This document shows positions 37,801 through 46,247 of a stretch of DNA of 64,000 nucleotides, in pieces (position 1 is the first letter of the stretch; each line of letters starts with the position of its first letter). The notes under the pieces were generated by a model. That model was given only the letters and a program-made list of their open reading frames with translations, searched no databases and was not told the origin of the DNA. The stretch is from Effrenium voratum (taxonomy: Eukaryota > Sar > Dinophyceae > Suessiales > Symbiodiniaceae): positions 782,955 to 846,954 of the forward strand of contig CAUJNA010002935.1 of assembly GCA_963377175.1 (NCBI GenBank), written 5' to 3'. The translations under genes and the position numbers were made by a program.

Positions 37801-40800
37801 TGCGCGCTGACTCTATGCTTCTGAATTGATTGTGGAAATGATGCCTGGTAGGTGCAAACAGGGCATCCAACAGTCCAACCCGCCCAAACCCGCCCACCAA
37901 CACAACCCAACACACAGCTATCACCCAGCTCAACTACCCAACCCCAGCCCAAATCTCAAACTCGACCCCAGCCCCACCCACCCAATCCACCCCTCAACCC
38001 ACTCTTGCCTGCGAGCCTTTCACGTGAGGCGAGTTCGGTCGCAAGTGCGCCACCCTCCTGGCGCAGAGCACTGACCCCCGGAAGGACCTCGTTCGGCAGC
38101 AGTCCTCGCGGTTTCAGAGCGCCGCCCGGCGCAGTGGCACAGCAGAAAGGGCAGAGGTCAAGTGGACACCAGCGAACACCGACGAGTGTGGTGGTGCAAC
38201 CAGAAGACAAAAGAAAACATGCTTTTTTGGCGGTGGTTCAGTGGGGATAAGAACATCATATTATAGATTGAGTGGGGATAAACAAGAACCACAATTGGCG
38301 TGGCCCAGAGGCCCACAGTTGTCGAGTTGTTGCATGTTTCGCTTGCCGACTGACGGAGTTGAGACGGCACTGGGTGCGTTCGCAGGGCCGAGTGTGACAG
38401 AGCATGTTTGTTCCATGGGCCAAGCTCCGTGAAGGAGTTCAAGACAATGCCCCCACCGTTTTTTGCCCCCACTTCCAGACCCTGACGGTGTGGATGGGGT
38501 CGATTGTCAACCATCCAGAAGCTTGGACACCAAGTAAGGACCGCACATTTGTGCACCTTGTTTTGCTGTGCAGAGTGAAAGCGACGCTGGGAAGAGTACC
38601 ATGCAGGTGTCTTCATCGCACTCAGCAAGAAGAAAGCGTTGCGTTTGCCTGTTGGTTTGTGCGGCCTCCTGAGATCCAGCAGTGGGGGAAGCAAATCGGG
38701 GTCGCCACTCCCAATAGACGCGTGAGACCAGCACCTGATTGACGCAAATTGGGTCGCGACGTTTCCACGCCTCAGAAATTGTTGTCACTGACATGATCCG
38801 TTCAAAAGTCCTTGCACCAAACAAACGGCCCCTGCAAAATGGCTTGCATGTTTCTCCCTGGTTTTGTTGGGGGGCAGGGCCAAAATAGAAAAAACACATT
38901 TTCTTAGGTCCACGGCTTTTCCGATTTTGTCTTTCCTCGTTCGGCTGAGCCGCCGGACGCCTCGGACGCACACATCGGGCGGTTGAGGTGGTGGAGGAGC
39001 AGCGGGCGGCCAAGCGCATGCGGCGGCTCACGGAGCTGGAGGCGCTGGACGCGGCGCAGGAGCAGATGGAGGAGCTGAAGGTGATCCAGGCGAACGATAC
39101 GAGCCGTGGAGTCGAGTTCCGGGGGTATGTGGGAGTTCCTTAGGTGATTTTTTGTTTTGGATTTTTAGGTTGGCGTTTTTTGTTCAGTTGTTTGGTGGAT
39201 TTAGCGGGAATTGCCGAAGTTACTCTATGAATCAAGTGAAAGGCAAGTTTTGCAGGATTTTGCGGTAGTTGTGACATCCTTACTCGGTTTGGAAAGGTTG
39301 GACAAACACCTCCGGAGTGATGCATTCCCACGAGAGCAGCTACGCATTTTGGGGGTTGTGTAGGAAATCTGCCCCTAGGCAGCCCAACACCAGGCACCCC
39401 TCCAGTGCCAGGTCCGCGCGTTTCGCTGCCGGCTCCACGGCTGATGGTAAGGGTCGGGGAAAATGCGCCCATCACTCACTCCCTGAGTTTCCGGGCTGTA
39501 GTCACTTTTTGAGCATGGATCATGTTTGTGGTCAACAAGCTTGGGAAGTCATCCATAAAGTGAGATCGTGATCGTTGTTCAGTGGATGTCTCTTTTTGTT
39601 TGGTGGGTTCCCAACTGGGCCAACCCAAAAAGAGTTGGTCCGCATTGCCAGGGAGACCTAGGTGAAGGCTCCTAAGCTTCCCTCCCCTTGAACAGAAGAC
39701 ACCCAAACTGTATTGCGTGGTGAAATTCGTGATGCTTGTCAGCCAGAGATGAAGCAACCAGTGTGCAAGTTCTGGAGAAGCACAAAGTCAGAGGGCAAAG
39801 AAGGAGGAGTTGAATTTGGGGGAAGGAATTCGGAAGGTTGATTGTTTTCTTCAGCTTGGATTGCTGCCCTGAAAGCGGCTCTGTTCAGCCTGAGCCGCCC
39901 AGACTGTTGAATGGAGGGCTTTGCATTCTTCACCAACCGATATCTTGATATCGTATTGGCCTGTCCCGTAGGCACGTCCCTCGAGTCTCAGAGGAGAGCA
40001 GCGGGTTCTGGGGATATACCTTAGCTAGGCTGTAAGTCCAATCAAACTACGCTATCCAGGCTATGTTTGACACTACGTCGGCCAATTTGTTGGGGGTGTA
40101 CTTGACTTGGAGCATTAGGGAATACACTCCACAGATGACATTTGTCCTTCCAGGTCTTGCTTCAAAACCTATGACTCCGAGCGGCAGCGCATTTCCTGCC
40201 AGGAGTGGCCGAGATACGGATTGCGTGAGGTGGAATAGGTAGGACTTCCACTTTGCGCTGTCCCAGTGCCGTTTTCCATCATGCTTCCCTGGGCACAGAC
40301 CCTTTGCAAAGTGCGGCACTGGAGACGGTTGTCCATTGCGTTCTCTTCAAGTGATTAAGACAGGCGCTGGTGAGCGGGTTGTTTTTCTTCTTTGGTAGGG
40401 AGGGAGGCCTGTTTGGTTGGGTAGGGACACGTAATATCTCTGTTTGTGTGCGTGTGTGTTTGTTTCTGAGGATACGTTTCAGGTTAGAGCAGGAACCCAT
40501 GGGAAAACCTCGCATGTTGGGCTGTTGGGGTGTCTATTTTGAGTACATGCCCATTTGCTGCTCGGCTTCTGGGCCAGGAGCAGGGCCACGAGGTGGCTAC
40601 GGTCGAGGCGAAGAAGAGCCGTTGGGAGTGCAAAGCCTGCCACTTCAGCGAGGCGGGGGGATCGGGGGCATGAATCCATAGATTCCAAATGTCTAAACCG
40701 AAGGAACCGGGCCTTTGATTTGGAGAGACCTAAATCCAGCCGAGGGCATTCTTTTGGTCGCCGCGTTTTGGCGCAGGAAGTCCTGGATCGCCAGCTGCCG

Positions 40801-41708
40801 CCCTTCTGCCAGCGATGCCGCGGTGACACTTGGAAGCAGGCGCCGGGGGGGGGGATTAGGGCAGGAGCACCAGAGAACCCCACGAGCAAAATAGACTGCA
40901 ACACGTCAAGTCAGTCCGGAGTGCAAATTGAAGCCTGAGATAATAGAACAAAAGACAGGCTGAAAATGAAGGCGAAGATCTTGGACTTCATTTGAAGGTT
41001 GAGGAGCGCCCACGTTGGGTGGTTGTACCCCATTGAGTTTCATGTTGGTGGAACATCCATCCCAAGTTGCAATGGCGCAGGCACCTTGACAACAGCCAGC
41101 AGGCAGCCAAAGACTTATGCCCGCAGGTGTCCTCAAGTGCCGTCTATTTGTTCACATTCGCAAGGATAGTGCCAAGCATGAGATGCGCTCGGATCGCGGA
41201 AGCAGCGACTTTTGCCCAGTTGCAACCAGTGACCATAGTAGCACACATATTGACAACTCTCTTGGGGTTCCACAAGTTCAAGACCCCACCAAACACAAAG
41301 GAAAAAACGAGTGTCGCTGACAGTGACTGAACAAACGTGTTTGCCAGGGCTCCACATCTCAAGGGATCTCTCATTGATGAAAAGTAAAGTGGTTGCATTT
41401 TGAGAGGTGGATTTTCTTTACAACATGTGGCAGGAATTGTTGAGGATGTCACTTGAATAGTCCCAACCTTCGGGGGTGTAGTCCAACGCGCCTCAGTCAC
41501 TGCAAGCCGGTGCTTTTCGCAGGTCTCTTTGCGCAAGACCCGGCGCATGGCGCCTATGGAGCGTGACATGTTCCTGGCGCGCGGGGAGGAGCCACTGGGA
41601 ATTGAAACCAGCCGTGACAAAATCCGCGGACTTGTTCAGCAGGATCCTTCAAGGGTTCCTGAAAGGAGGCCAGCTGGACAGTCTGGTTTGGAGGATCCCA
41701 ATCCCTAA
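22813..41708 (+). CDS. MCM10: MCM10 replication initiation factor, multi-exon gene (span)
   Basis: MCM10 is a eukaryotic nuclear DNA-binding scaffold that links the CMG helicase to DNA polymerase alpha at origins and forks. Family landmarks appear here in the right order. There is an OB-fold (strands IGVLYV ... NWLHWRL ... FTDLALP ... LFGEAFEAW ... GAVFGILNP ... TQLVLLG). The zinc-finger start LGFCSMRKKDGLPC (C-x9-C) follows it directly. Further down come an Arg/Glu-rich coiled coil ending EEL, and C-terminal CKAC plus CQRC cysteine pairs with SRWECKACHF. The end is MERDMFLARGEEP, like the family's C-terminal tail. The first eight exons (186 codons) and the last six are phase-compatible. The middle (27.9-35.5 kb) is incomplete. 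Donors are a mixture of GT, GC and GA. N-terminal exons probably lie further upstream. Identification is by remembered family features, not a search. Confidence 0.8.
23284..23391 (+). CDS. MCM10: MCM10 exon, start of OB-fold
   Basis: CTTGCAG|ACATG, entry phase 1. Encodes TARYTSFSSLPNADTQKAVV followed by AIGVLYVPRPHWVP. The strand AIGVLYV matches the first OB strand of MCM10 (usual form, aromatic-hydrophobic-x-GVI). The donor CCCG|GAAG is a GA donor chosen because it restores phase with the next exon. Confidence 0.75.
24675..24731 (+). CDS. MCM10: MCM10 exon, OB-fold
   Basis: CCTTCAG|ATGCC, entry phase 1, encoding DALDSPGEGRTKNWLHWRL. The segment N-W-L-H-W-R-L matches the family's second OB strand (a (Y/W)xxWxL pattern before TDL). 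The donor CTTG|GATG is a GA donor. Another frame is open (QMPWTAQEKAAPKTG...), but it breaks phase and lacks the motif. Confidence 0.7.
25478..25553 (+). CDS. MCM10: MCM10 exon, OB-fold
   Basis: GACCAAG|GCAGCC, entry phase 1. Encodes SRFGQWSFTDLALPQPRLLK then LLLL. The S/F-T-D-L element is the conserved MCM10 OB strand. The donor CTCGG|GTTGG (GT, phase 2) joins precisely to the following LFGEAF exon. Confidence 0.75.
25994..26033 (+). CDS. MCM10: MCM10 exon, OB-fold LFG strand
   Basis: TTCCCGAG|G to GGACAAG|GAGAAG (GA donor with AG|GA). Encodes LFGEAFEAWDADK. MCM10 proteins have (L/F)FG-(D/E)-A-(F/Y) followed by a Trp at this point. Only 40 nt long. The ORF before it in another frame (ending at 26014) is treated as chance. 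Confidence 0.75.
26641..26715 (+). CDS. MCM10: MCM10 exon, OB-fold NP strand
   Basis: GTTTGAG|GTG, phase 0. Encodes VHYGAVFGILNPVAMTGSQS then DAWNG. The stretch G-(S/A)-V-(V/F)-(G/A)-(L/I)-L-N-P is a hallmark of MCM10. The donor AACGGA|GTCGGC was chosen for phase; the frame otherwise stops nine nt later. Confidence 0.8.
26919..26978 (+). CDS. MCM10: MCM10 exon, last OB strand
   Basis: TCCGAAG|GAC to CCCTCG|GTGCGT (GT donor). Encodes DTLVSAKVTHSTQLVLLGPS. In the family this is the (S/T)hxVxxxxQhhxhG strand just before the zinc finger. Phase 0 at both ends. Confidence 0.75.
27824..27892 (+). CDS. MCM10: MCM10 exon, CCCH zinc-finger start
   Basis: GAGGCCAG|TGC to AACAAG|GATCAG (GA donor with AG|GA). 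Encodes CPSLGFCSMRKKDGLPCTMP then CNK. The L-G-x-C-x-x-(K/R)-K-(K/N)-x-G-x-P-C pattern with C-x9-C spacing is the MCM10 internal zinc finger. The expected C-x2-H that completes the finger is not seen in the next island, so an exon is probably missing. Confidence 0.75.
28181..28538. repeat. 38-bp minisatellite, about 9 degenerate units
   Basis: Tandem repeat built on the unit GAGTATCCCGCCAGAGCAGC plus TCGCCAGTGGATCCCGCC. Successive GAGTATCC starts at 28261, 28299, 28337 and 28375 give an exact 38-bp period. Units toward the 3' end are truncated. It lies in an MCM10 intron. Because 38 is not a multiple of three, long open frames run through it on both strands (28015-28551, 28086-28946 and, on the minus strand, 28681-28136); these are repeat-borne, not genes. 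Confidence 0.9.
31132..31247 (+). CDS. Candidate MCM10 exon, frame uncertain
   Basis: CTCTCAG|GTGG to GGCGAAG|GTATC (good GT donor). One frame gives WCASRAKFQSARRWLTQARQ then GLLSPDERKVAW; another, phase-compatible with 27892, gives an Arg/Pro-rich peptide. Splice sites and coding bias support an exon; the frame is unresolved. Confidence 0.45.
32523..32594 (+). CDS. Candidate MCM10 exon, frame uncertain
   Basis: GTGCCAG|GAAGC to TTCCAAG|GACGC (GA donor with AG|GA). Phase 0 reads EAAAEVAGKDEASAWGWGWE then HSK; phase 2 reads an Arg/Gln-rich peptide. Both are open. Confidence 0.4.
33431..33548 (+). CDS. Candidate MCM10 exon, frame uncertain
   Basis: GTTCCAG|GAAGT. Two open frames: EVFAAQRRKSRWGRRSTAAL followed by an Ala/Pro-rich tail, or KYLQPKDGKAVGVADPRQLW. 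The second fits an entry phase of 2. The 3' boundary was not determined. Confidence 0.4.
34625..34700. repeat. Short tandem repeat, CCCAGGGATC-type
   Basis: About six imperfect 9-11 bp units of the form CCCAGGGATC, some spaced by AGCAAAC or TGGAGAC. Within an MCM10 intron. It produces a Gly/Ile/Pro-rich open frame on the minus strand that should not be read as a gene. Confidence 0.8.
35529..35626 (+). CDS. MCM10: MCM10 exon, PDPN segment
   Basis: Encodes AMFPDGLPAPDPNQPMESRL then RLAGLASKAK. The 5' end is approximate (CGATTTGAG|GCC at 35535|35536 is the best acceptor). The donor GCGAAAG|GCGCGG (GC, phase 1) joins exactly to 38029. A (L/M)PxPDPN patch before the basic region is consistent with MCM10 relatives. 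Confidence 0.6.
37502..37570 (+). CDS. Candidate exon in MCM10 intron, phase unresolved
   Basis: GCGCGAG|GACTG to CACAAGG|GCACT. The protein-like frame reads TEAPKQKGSKANFHKLESRF then AQG, which looks strongly coding. It would need entry phase 2, but its neighbours (35626 and 38029) join each other in phase 1. It may be an alternative exon, or another exon is missing. Confidence 0.4.
38029..38156 (+). CDS. MCM10: MCM10 exon, basic region
   Basis: CACGTGAG|GCGAG (entry phase 1) to GCAGAG|GTCAAG (GT, phase 0). Encodes EFGRKCATLLAQSTDPRKDL then VRQQSSRFQSAARRSGTAER. Basic and Gln/Ser-rich, between the zinc finger and the C-terminal coiled coil. Confidence 0.65.
38989..39111 (+). CDS. MCM10: MCM10 exon, C-terminal coiled coil
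   Basis: GGTTGAG|GTG to CGTGGA|GTCGAG (GT). Encodes VVEEQRAAKRMRRLTELEAL then DAAQEQMEELKVIQANDTSR. MCM10 proteins have a helix with L-E-x-(L/K)-E-x-x-(E/Q)-x-x-(E/M) heptads just before the C-terminal zinc site, which is what is seen. An alternative donor at 39125 (CGGGG|GTATGT) breaks phase with the next exon. Confidence 0.75.
40578..40652 (+). CDS. MCM10: MCM10 exon, first C-terminal CxxC
   Basis: GGGCCAG|GAG to AGCGAG|GCGGGG (GC donor with AG|GC). Encodes EQGHEVATVEAKKSRWECKA then CHFSE. C-K-A-C is the first half of the C-terminal zinc-binding site, preceded by V-x-A as in other MCM10 proteins. Phase 0. Confidence 0.75.
40777..40839 (+). CDS. MCM10: MCM10 exon, second C-terminal CxxC
   Basis: GCGCAG|GAA to AAGCAG|GCGCCG (GC donor). 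Encodes EVLDRQLPPFCQRCRGDTWK then Q. C-Q-R-C followed by G-x-x-x-W-(K/E) matches the C-x-x-C-G-x-x-x-W ending of the family's zinc site. Phase 0 with both neighbours. Confidence 0.75.
41523..41708 (+). CDS. MCM10: MCM10 terminal exon
   Basis: TTCGCAG|GTC, phase 0. Encodes RMAPMERDMFLARGEEPLGI and runs in frame to a TAA at 41706. The conserved family ending is (M/L)xRxxFLARGEE-like. A downstream splice near GAAACCAG would shorten it; without transcripts I take the first stop. Confidence 0.7.
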   Translation, partial: VSLRKTRRMAPMERDMFLARGEEPLGIETSRDKIRGLVQQDPSRVPERRPAGQSGLEDPNP

Positions 41709-44006
41709 ACCCAAACGCGGAACCCAACCATGGGGTCCCATCGCTTGCACAAATGGAAGATCATGCTCGTGGCGTCCGAAAGGAACCATAGATCCAAATA
41801 GTTGGTCCTCTGGCTTCTGATTGTGGTAAGTGGGCCAACCAGGTATAACCACGTTGTTGTTGCTCACCATTTGAGAAGCAAAATGCGAAAGTCGCCCCCC
41901 CTCCCCCCATCATTTAGGGCTCTTGCACAGAGGACTGTTCGCTATTCTCAAAGAGCTTGCACGGTGCAGCTGCAATGTCCCCTTCAATGAAGCCACCAGA
42001 TGTACAGCCTAAGGTCTGAGTTGCCGACACCATAGTGTCACCATCCATGACTCAGCACTTGTCACGTGACCTCAGCATAACCTCCATGAGGGCTTCAACA
42101 TGGTTTTGGCAGTGTTGGCTGGTGCAATGCAGACATGCTTTGGGCCTGGCTTATGACTCCTGAATCCCTTCGTTGTCACAATCTCGGGGAGGGCCGCAAG
42201 TTATGTCAAGAGCTCTGTCCGATTCCCGAGGTTGCCATTTATCAACTCGGTGCACATTCCAGCAGCTTGGCGGGAAACGCTCACCGGCGTTTAAATGCCT
42301 GATTTGGGGTTCGAAAAGGGGAATCCGCATGTCAGTGTGGGTGCGTTCCCTTTGGTTTTCCTCTTGGTTTTGCCAGGTAGCACTCCCGCGGGTCGCGCAG
42401 TTTACCGAGCTCACCAATCGCGCCCAAAGATAGTTTGTTGACTGCTATGTGCAAGATGTCGTGAGAGGGCAGCTTTGCCTTTGGCAAGGAATCACCAAAG
42501 TTGCCAGGATCATGTAAGCAATATGTGCTTGTATGCTGCGCTCAACAGAAGGGTTCCGGGATGGTTGACCACCGTCAGTTGTCCGCATTCTATCAGAACC
42601 CTACGAGTCGCGGCTAACTTCTCTTCAGGGATCCTTCTTTCCAGAAGGCCGCCAAAAATCCGAGGGAAACGCCTGGTTTCTGACAAACAAGGATGGTATG
42701 GGGAACTCTTTGCCAATTCGATCACTTTCAACATTGGCCACCACAACCAGAATGTGGCCACATATGGCCAAAAAAAAAGAAATCACCCAATGGCAATGAA
42801 ACGCCCTGTTCAGGAGAGACATGAGGGACCCGCCTGCCCACGGTGCAGGAAGTTGTGAGAACTCTTCCAGAGACTGTCCTAAGACAACTATTCTGAATCT
42901 CTGAACCTTTTCTGGCGGGCGGGAAGGCGCCTTTGTTTTTCCCTTGCTTTTAGGGCCACAAACAAAACTCAGAATCTGAGCATGACTTAAGGTGGTGTTT
43001 GACAGAATCTCATTCCAAGTAGCCTCAGAGAGAGGCCCTCGGATGGTCGGAATCAAAGTACGCCAGAAACACGAATCCCAAGTAGCCTTTGTCGTCCAAG
43101 CCAGTCGAGGAGCTGCAGGGGACACGCTATCAAGCGCCCAGGGAGGCCCAGGATGACTATGCGGGCCTCTGAGGCGCCTCGAGGCGTCCCCAAACTCGTG
43201 TGGACCGAGCAAAATACACCGGGTAATACTGGGTGATGGAAGAAAGTCATAGGAGGTGCTCAGTTTTAGGAGCATCACTCTAATAGGACGGGTTTATTGA
43301 CTAGGCTGGAACTAGGACCCAGCAAAAAAAAAATGTTTTGCCTGGTGAGTGGAAAACAAAGGGACCCCAAAAAAGGGGGAAAAAAGGAGCTAACTCTGGG
43401 GAAGTTGAATTGTGAATTTGGGGTCGTCATTACAGGGTGTTTTTCGGTTTCTCCCGTGCACTATTAGAGAGAGAGATAGGGGAACCAAAGGCGGCGGGTT
43501 TGACAATGCCTTTGAGCCTTTGCCATTGGTCCCTCCTTCAATTTGTGTTTGTCTGCGAGGTTTGCTATAGGTTACCATGAGAATGCAATGATGCTTTTGC
43601 ACGAAAGTTGCGCCGTTTGAGGCGTGGTTGAGGGAGCCATGCGGTTTTGGGACGGTCCCTTTGAGCAATCCTTTGGTTCGCATGTTGTCGAGTGAGCGGG
43701 CATGTCCTGTGGGCGACGGTTGCGGTTGCCAGAGATAGACTGGAGTCACTTTGGGATCCTAGCCGTCCCTAGTTGAAATTTGTGTGTTTTTACTGAACAC
43801 AGAGGGAAAGCCGCTTGGATTCCCTCATGCAATTTGAGGCATGCGTCGCATTGACGGCGTACGGTGAGTATGCTTTTGCGTTACTGCATCGGTGCAGACA
43901 ACACCTTTGTTTGCACAGACCATTCCTGCAAGGTTCCGCTGGGCAGGTCCAGTGACTAGAGCAGCGTTGATGCCCAGGTGACTCTGCCAGCTACACATCC
44001 AGGGGA
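41709..44006. other. MCM10-to-membrane-protein interval, mostly unassigned
   Basis: No convincing gene. A short island at 42377 (TTGCCAG|GTA...) reads VALPRVAQFTELTNRAQ and could be an upstream exon of the membrane-protein gene. The 217-residue minus-strand frame 43278-42625 has no motif and no coding look. The trans-splice site of the next gene should lie in this interval but I cannot place it. Confidence 0.4.
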
Positions 44007-44267
44007 ATGGATATGCAGAGGTCAAAAAGCGTTGCCCGCGCTGAGCCTGGTGCTGTGCTGCTGCGTTTCCTGCTTTTCCTCCCGGCGGTGTGGTACGGAT
44101 ATGTCACTTTGCGCCCACAGTACTACAATAACCCCTCCATTGCATTGGAACTGCTCATTTGTACGTTGCTTGCAGCGCTAAACCCCTTGTACCTCGTGTA
44201 CCTCGCGCTCAGGTTGGAAGTGCGCCGCTACCTGGAGGAATGGGAACGAGCGATCCGCAAGAAGTAG
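44007..44267 (+). CDS. Small membrane protein, terminal exon (TLC-like?)
   Basis: An 86-codon frame from ATG 44007 to TAG 44265. Two hydrophobic spans (LLRFLLFLPAVWYGYV and ALELLICTLLAALNPLYLVY) are followed by a highly charged cytosolic-type tail ending ERAIRKK. The first ~10 residues may be intron; an acceptor at ATGCAG|AGG (44017) or CATCCAG|GGG is possible. The arrangement R-x-x-L-x-x-P ... L-x-x-LN-x-x-(W/Y) before a charged end resembles the last two helices of TLC-domain proteins, but the match is weak. A KK-type tail would fit an ER location. Confidence 0.5.
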   Translation: MDMQRSKSVARAEPGAVLLRFLLFLPAVWYGYVTLRPQYYNNPSIALELLICTLLAALNPLYLVYLALRLEVRRYLEEWERAIRKK

Positions 44268-44782
44268 TGCGAACGCGGACCAAAAAGTAAACCGCATGTG
44301 CGTTGTGGCTTCATATGCCTTTGGGACCCGGGTTTCCCGTTTCGGCTTCATGTATGCCAGAAGCTTGTGGTGAATACGTGTTGATGAATGACCGCCCTTG
44401 AACATACAATCTAAACCACATCCATACCTTTTAGGAGTACGGAGTAGCACGAATGGATTTATTTGCACTACAGTTAGTTTCTTGCCAGCATTCGAAATAG
44501 TTTGCAGTGCTTTCGAACCTTGTCCTGTTTGTTCAGTGGCACCCTTCCCGTTGTTTGCTTGGTAGGATCTCAATCAAAAATGGTCAAAGCCGCAAAGGTT
44601 CTGGTTCTTCCAGGCCAACTGATTTGTTCACCTCAATGCACTTGTCTCCCTTTCCCCACTGACCCTTTGTTGTCAGCACACGATGGGAACTCAATGTGTC
44701 TGCCGAATCAGAGTCTGCGGGTGATAGATTTGAGCTTCTGTGCTTGTTACTCGATGGTTGGCAAATAGACATGATCTTCAAT

Positions 44783-44905
44783 TTTGTTAATGTTGAAACG
44801 CATGTGGAAACATGAGCTGTGTGTGGAATGCTTGACCATAATGGCATGTGCCATTTTGGCTCAAGCATTGCTCTGGGCTCCTGGAACCCAAGCTGATTGA
44901 AAAAC
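44783..44905 (+). repeat. Leader repeat copy 1 with spliced-leader relic
   Basis: A 123-bp sequence repeated at 49822-49943 with four substitutions and one A-indel. It contains GCCATTTTGGCTCAAG at 44850-44865, identical to the last 16 nt of the dinoflagellate spliced leader; the bases before it (ATGGCATGT) are degraded leader or host sequence. It lies immediately upstream of the zinc-ribbon ORF. Spliced-leader relics in genomic DNA are the established mark of mRNA reverse transcription and reintegration. Confidence 0.85.
44850..44865 (+). other. Dinoflagellate spliced-leader relic
   Basis: GCCATTTTGGCTCAAG, an exact match to the 3' 16 nt of DinoSL. It is not an SL RNA gene: no splice donor (GT) follows the AAG, and the downstream sequence CATTGCTCTGGGC is unlike an SL intron. 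Confidence 0.85.
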
Positions 44906-44945
44906 TTTGATCTTTTGCATTTTCGAACTTAACCCCGACCAAGCG

Positions 44946-46244
44946 ATGGCTTCCTCGGCAACCTCGGCAACTTCCTTTGAGTTGATTGAGGACCAGACAC
45001 TCACCGTGGAGGAGGTTGAAATGGCCAGCCAGGAGGCCCAGGACATTCGCACACGGGAGGCGGCAGTGGCGGCCGGCTTGGTTTTGGACGAGCCCGAGGC
45101 CCCCCCGTCAGCTTCGGCGACCGATGTGATGAATGACCTCTCCAGTGCACTGGAGCGTCTCCAAGTGGCATTTGCCACACCGACTCCCGGCTTGGGTGCC
45201 CCTGGCCCCGCCGAGGAGGGCGACAGGGACATGGGGGATGCGGACGGCACGGAGCGGGCCACACCACCGGAGGAGGCGCAGACGCCACCCACGAAGAGAC
45301 TGAAGGGCTTTGTGGCGGCTTCTCAGAAGGCTACGTCTCAGGCCAACAAACCTGTCACCTTGGTGCCGGTGGACGGAAAACCTGGGTACTTCAAGCTGGT
45401 GGACCTCCCGGACTTGTTTCCAGTCCTTCCAGCGTCGGCGGCCACCTTGCTGAGAGACATCACGGTGGAGGAGGCGGTCTCCCTGTTTTACAAGTTTGTT
45501 GGGAAGAACCTCACGGAGGACCTGGTGATCCGCATCTTGGAGGCGTACGTCCCGATGAAGATCCAGCTCCGCCAGGAGGAGGTCTGGGCTTCGCAGTTCC
45601 AGAGGAACAAGGCGTGTATCGGCACCCAGCGCATGTACAGGCTCGACGCAGGTCATTCCGACTACAAGTTCATGTGCAAGGCATGCGGAACGGGGTGGCC
45701 AGAGGCAGCCAAGCAGTGCTGGGTCTGCCCCGGCAAGGAGTCCGCCCCCTTCCAGGCACCCTCGGCCACCTATGAGGCGGACGGCATCACCTACAACCTG
45801 CTCATCTTGGAGGGCAACTCTGGCAGCAGGCCGACCGCACAGGCCGACCGCAACTTGGTGGACGGCACGGTCTTGGGGAGAGCCCCTCCAAAAACGGACT
45901 CGGCTGATGAGATCACCATGGCAGATGCGGTCCCGCTTAACATGCGGGTGGACATCCGGCAGGAGATCCTGTCCATGGAGGCGGATGACGAGGCGATGAA
46001 GGTCCGGGAAAGCCAGGAGATCCGGGTCAAAGTGCAGCGGTCCCTGAAAGAGGCGGAGGCTCAGAGCTTCGAGCTCTACCATCCCCAGGTGGACCAGGCG
46101 ATCAGGAAGAAGGAGGAGCTGCATAAGGCCTTGCGGGAGCAGCGGGAGCCGACTCCGGAGGAGGCCTCGGCCAGGCGGCACAAGGAGTTGGTCACTGAGG
46201 AGATGCTGGACAACGAGATGGCGATCCTGGCGCCCCTCCAATAG
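44946..46244 (+). CDS. Mobile-element ORF1 with Cys4 zinc ribbon
   Basis: The longest intact frame in the window. I start it at ATG 44946 (432 residues); the frame is open a little upstream but has no ATG there. The N-terminus is acidic and Ala/Glu/Thr-rich. A Cys4 site follows at residues 244, 247, 258 and 261 (CKACGTGWPEAAKQCWVCPG). The C-terminal third is a charged helix rich in Glu, Arg and Gln. I do not recognise a named family. It sits just after the spliced-leader-bearing leader and in front of degenerate frames ending in a tyrosine recombinase, so I infer it is the first ORF of that element. It may bind nucleic acid or act like a Gag. GC-rich third positions match the rest of the block. 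Confidence 0.7.
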   Translation: MASSATSATSFELIEDQTLTVEEVEMASQEAQDIRTREAAVAAGLVLDEPEAPPSASATDVMNDLSSALERLQVAFATPTPGLGAPGPAEEGDRDMGDADGTERATPPEEAQTPPTKRLKGFVAASQKATSQANKPVTLVPVDGKPGYFKLVDLPDLFPVLPASAATLLRDITVEEAVSLFYKFVGKNLTEDLVIRILEAYVPMKIQLRQEEVWASQFQRNKACIGTQRMYRLDAGHSDYKFMCKACGTGWPEAAKQCWVCPGKESAPFQAPSATYEADGITYNLLILEGNSGSRPTAQADRNLVDGTVLGRAPPKTDSADEITMADAVPLNMRVDIRQEILSMEADDEAMKVRESQEIRVKVQRSLKEAEAQSFELYHPQVDQAIRKKEELHKALREQREPTPEEASARRHKELVTEEMLDNEMAILAPLQ

Positions 46245-46247
46245 GGC

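Noticed and set aside
42625..43278. 217-codon minus-strand open frame
   Set aside because: No recognisable domain and no support from splice-site context; all confident genes here are on the + strand.
44850..44865. SL RNA gene
   Set aside because: No splice donor after the leader and no SL intron or Sm-site context; it is a relic in a mobile leader.
45108..46241. 377-codon minus-strand frame opposite the zinc-ribbon ORF
   Set aside because: Shadow of a GC-rich coding strand; no motifs of its own.
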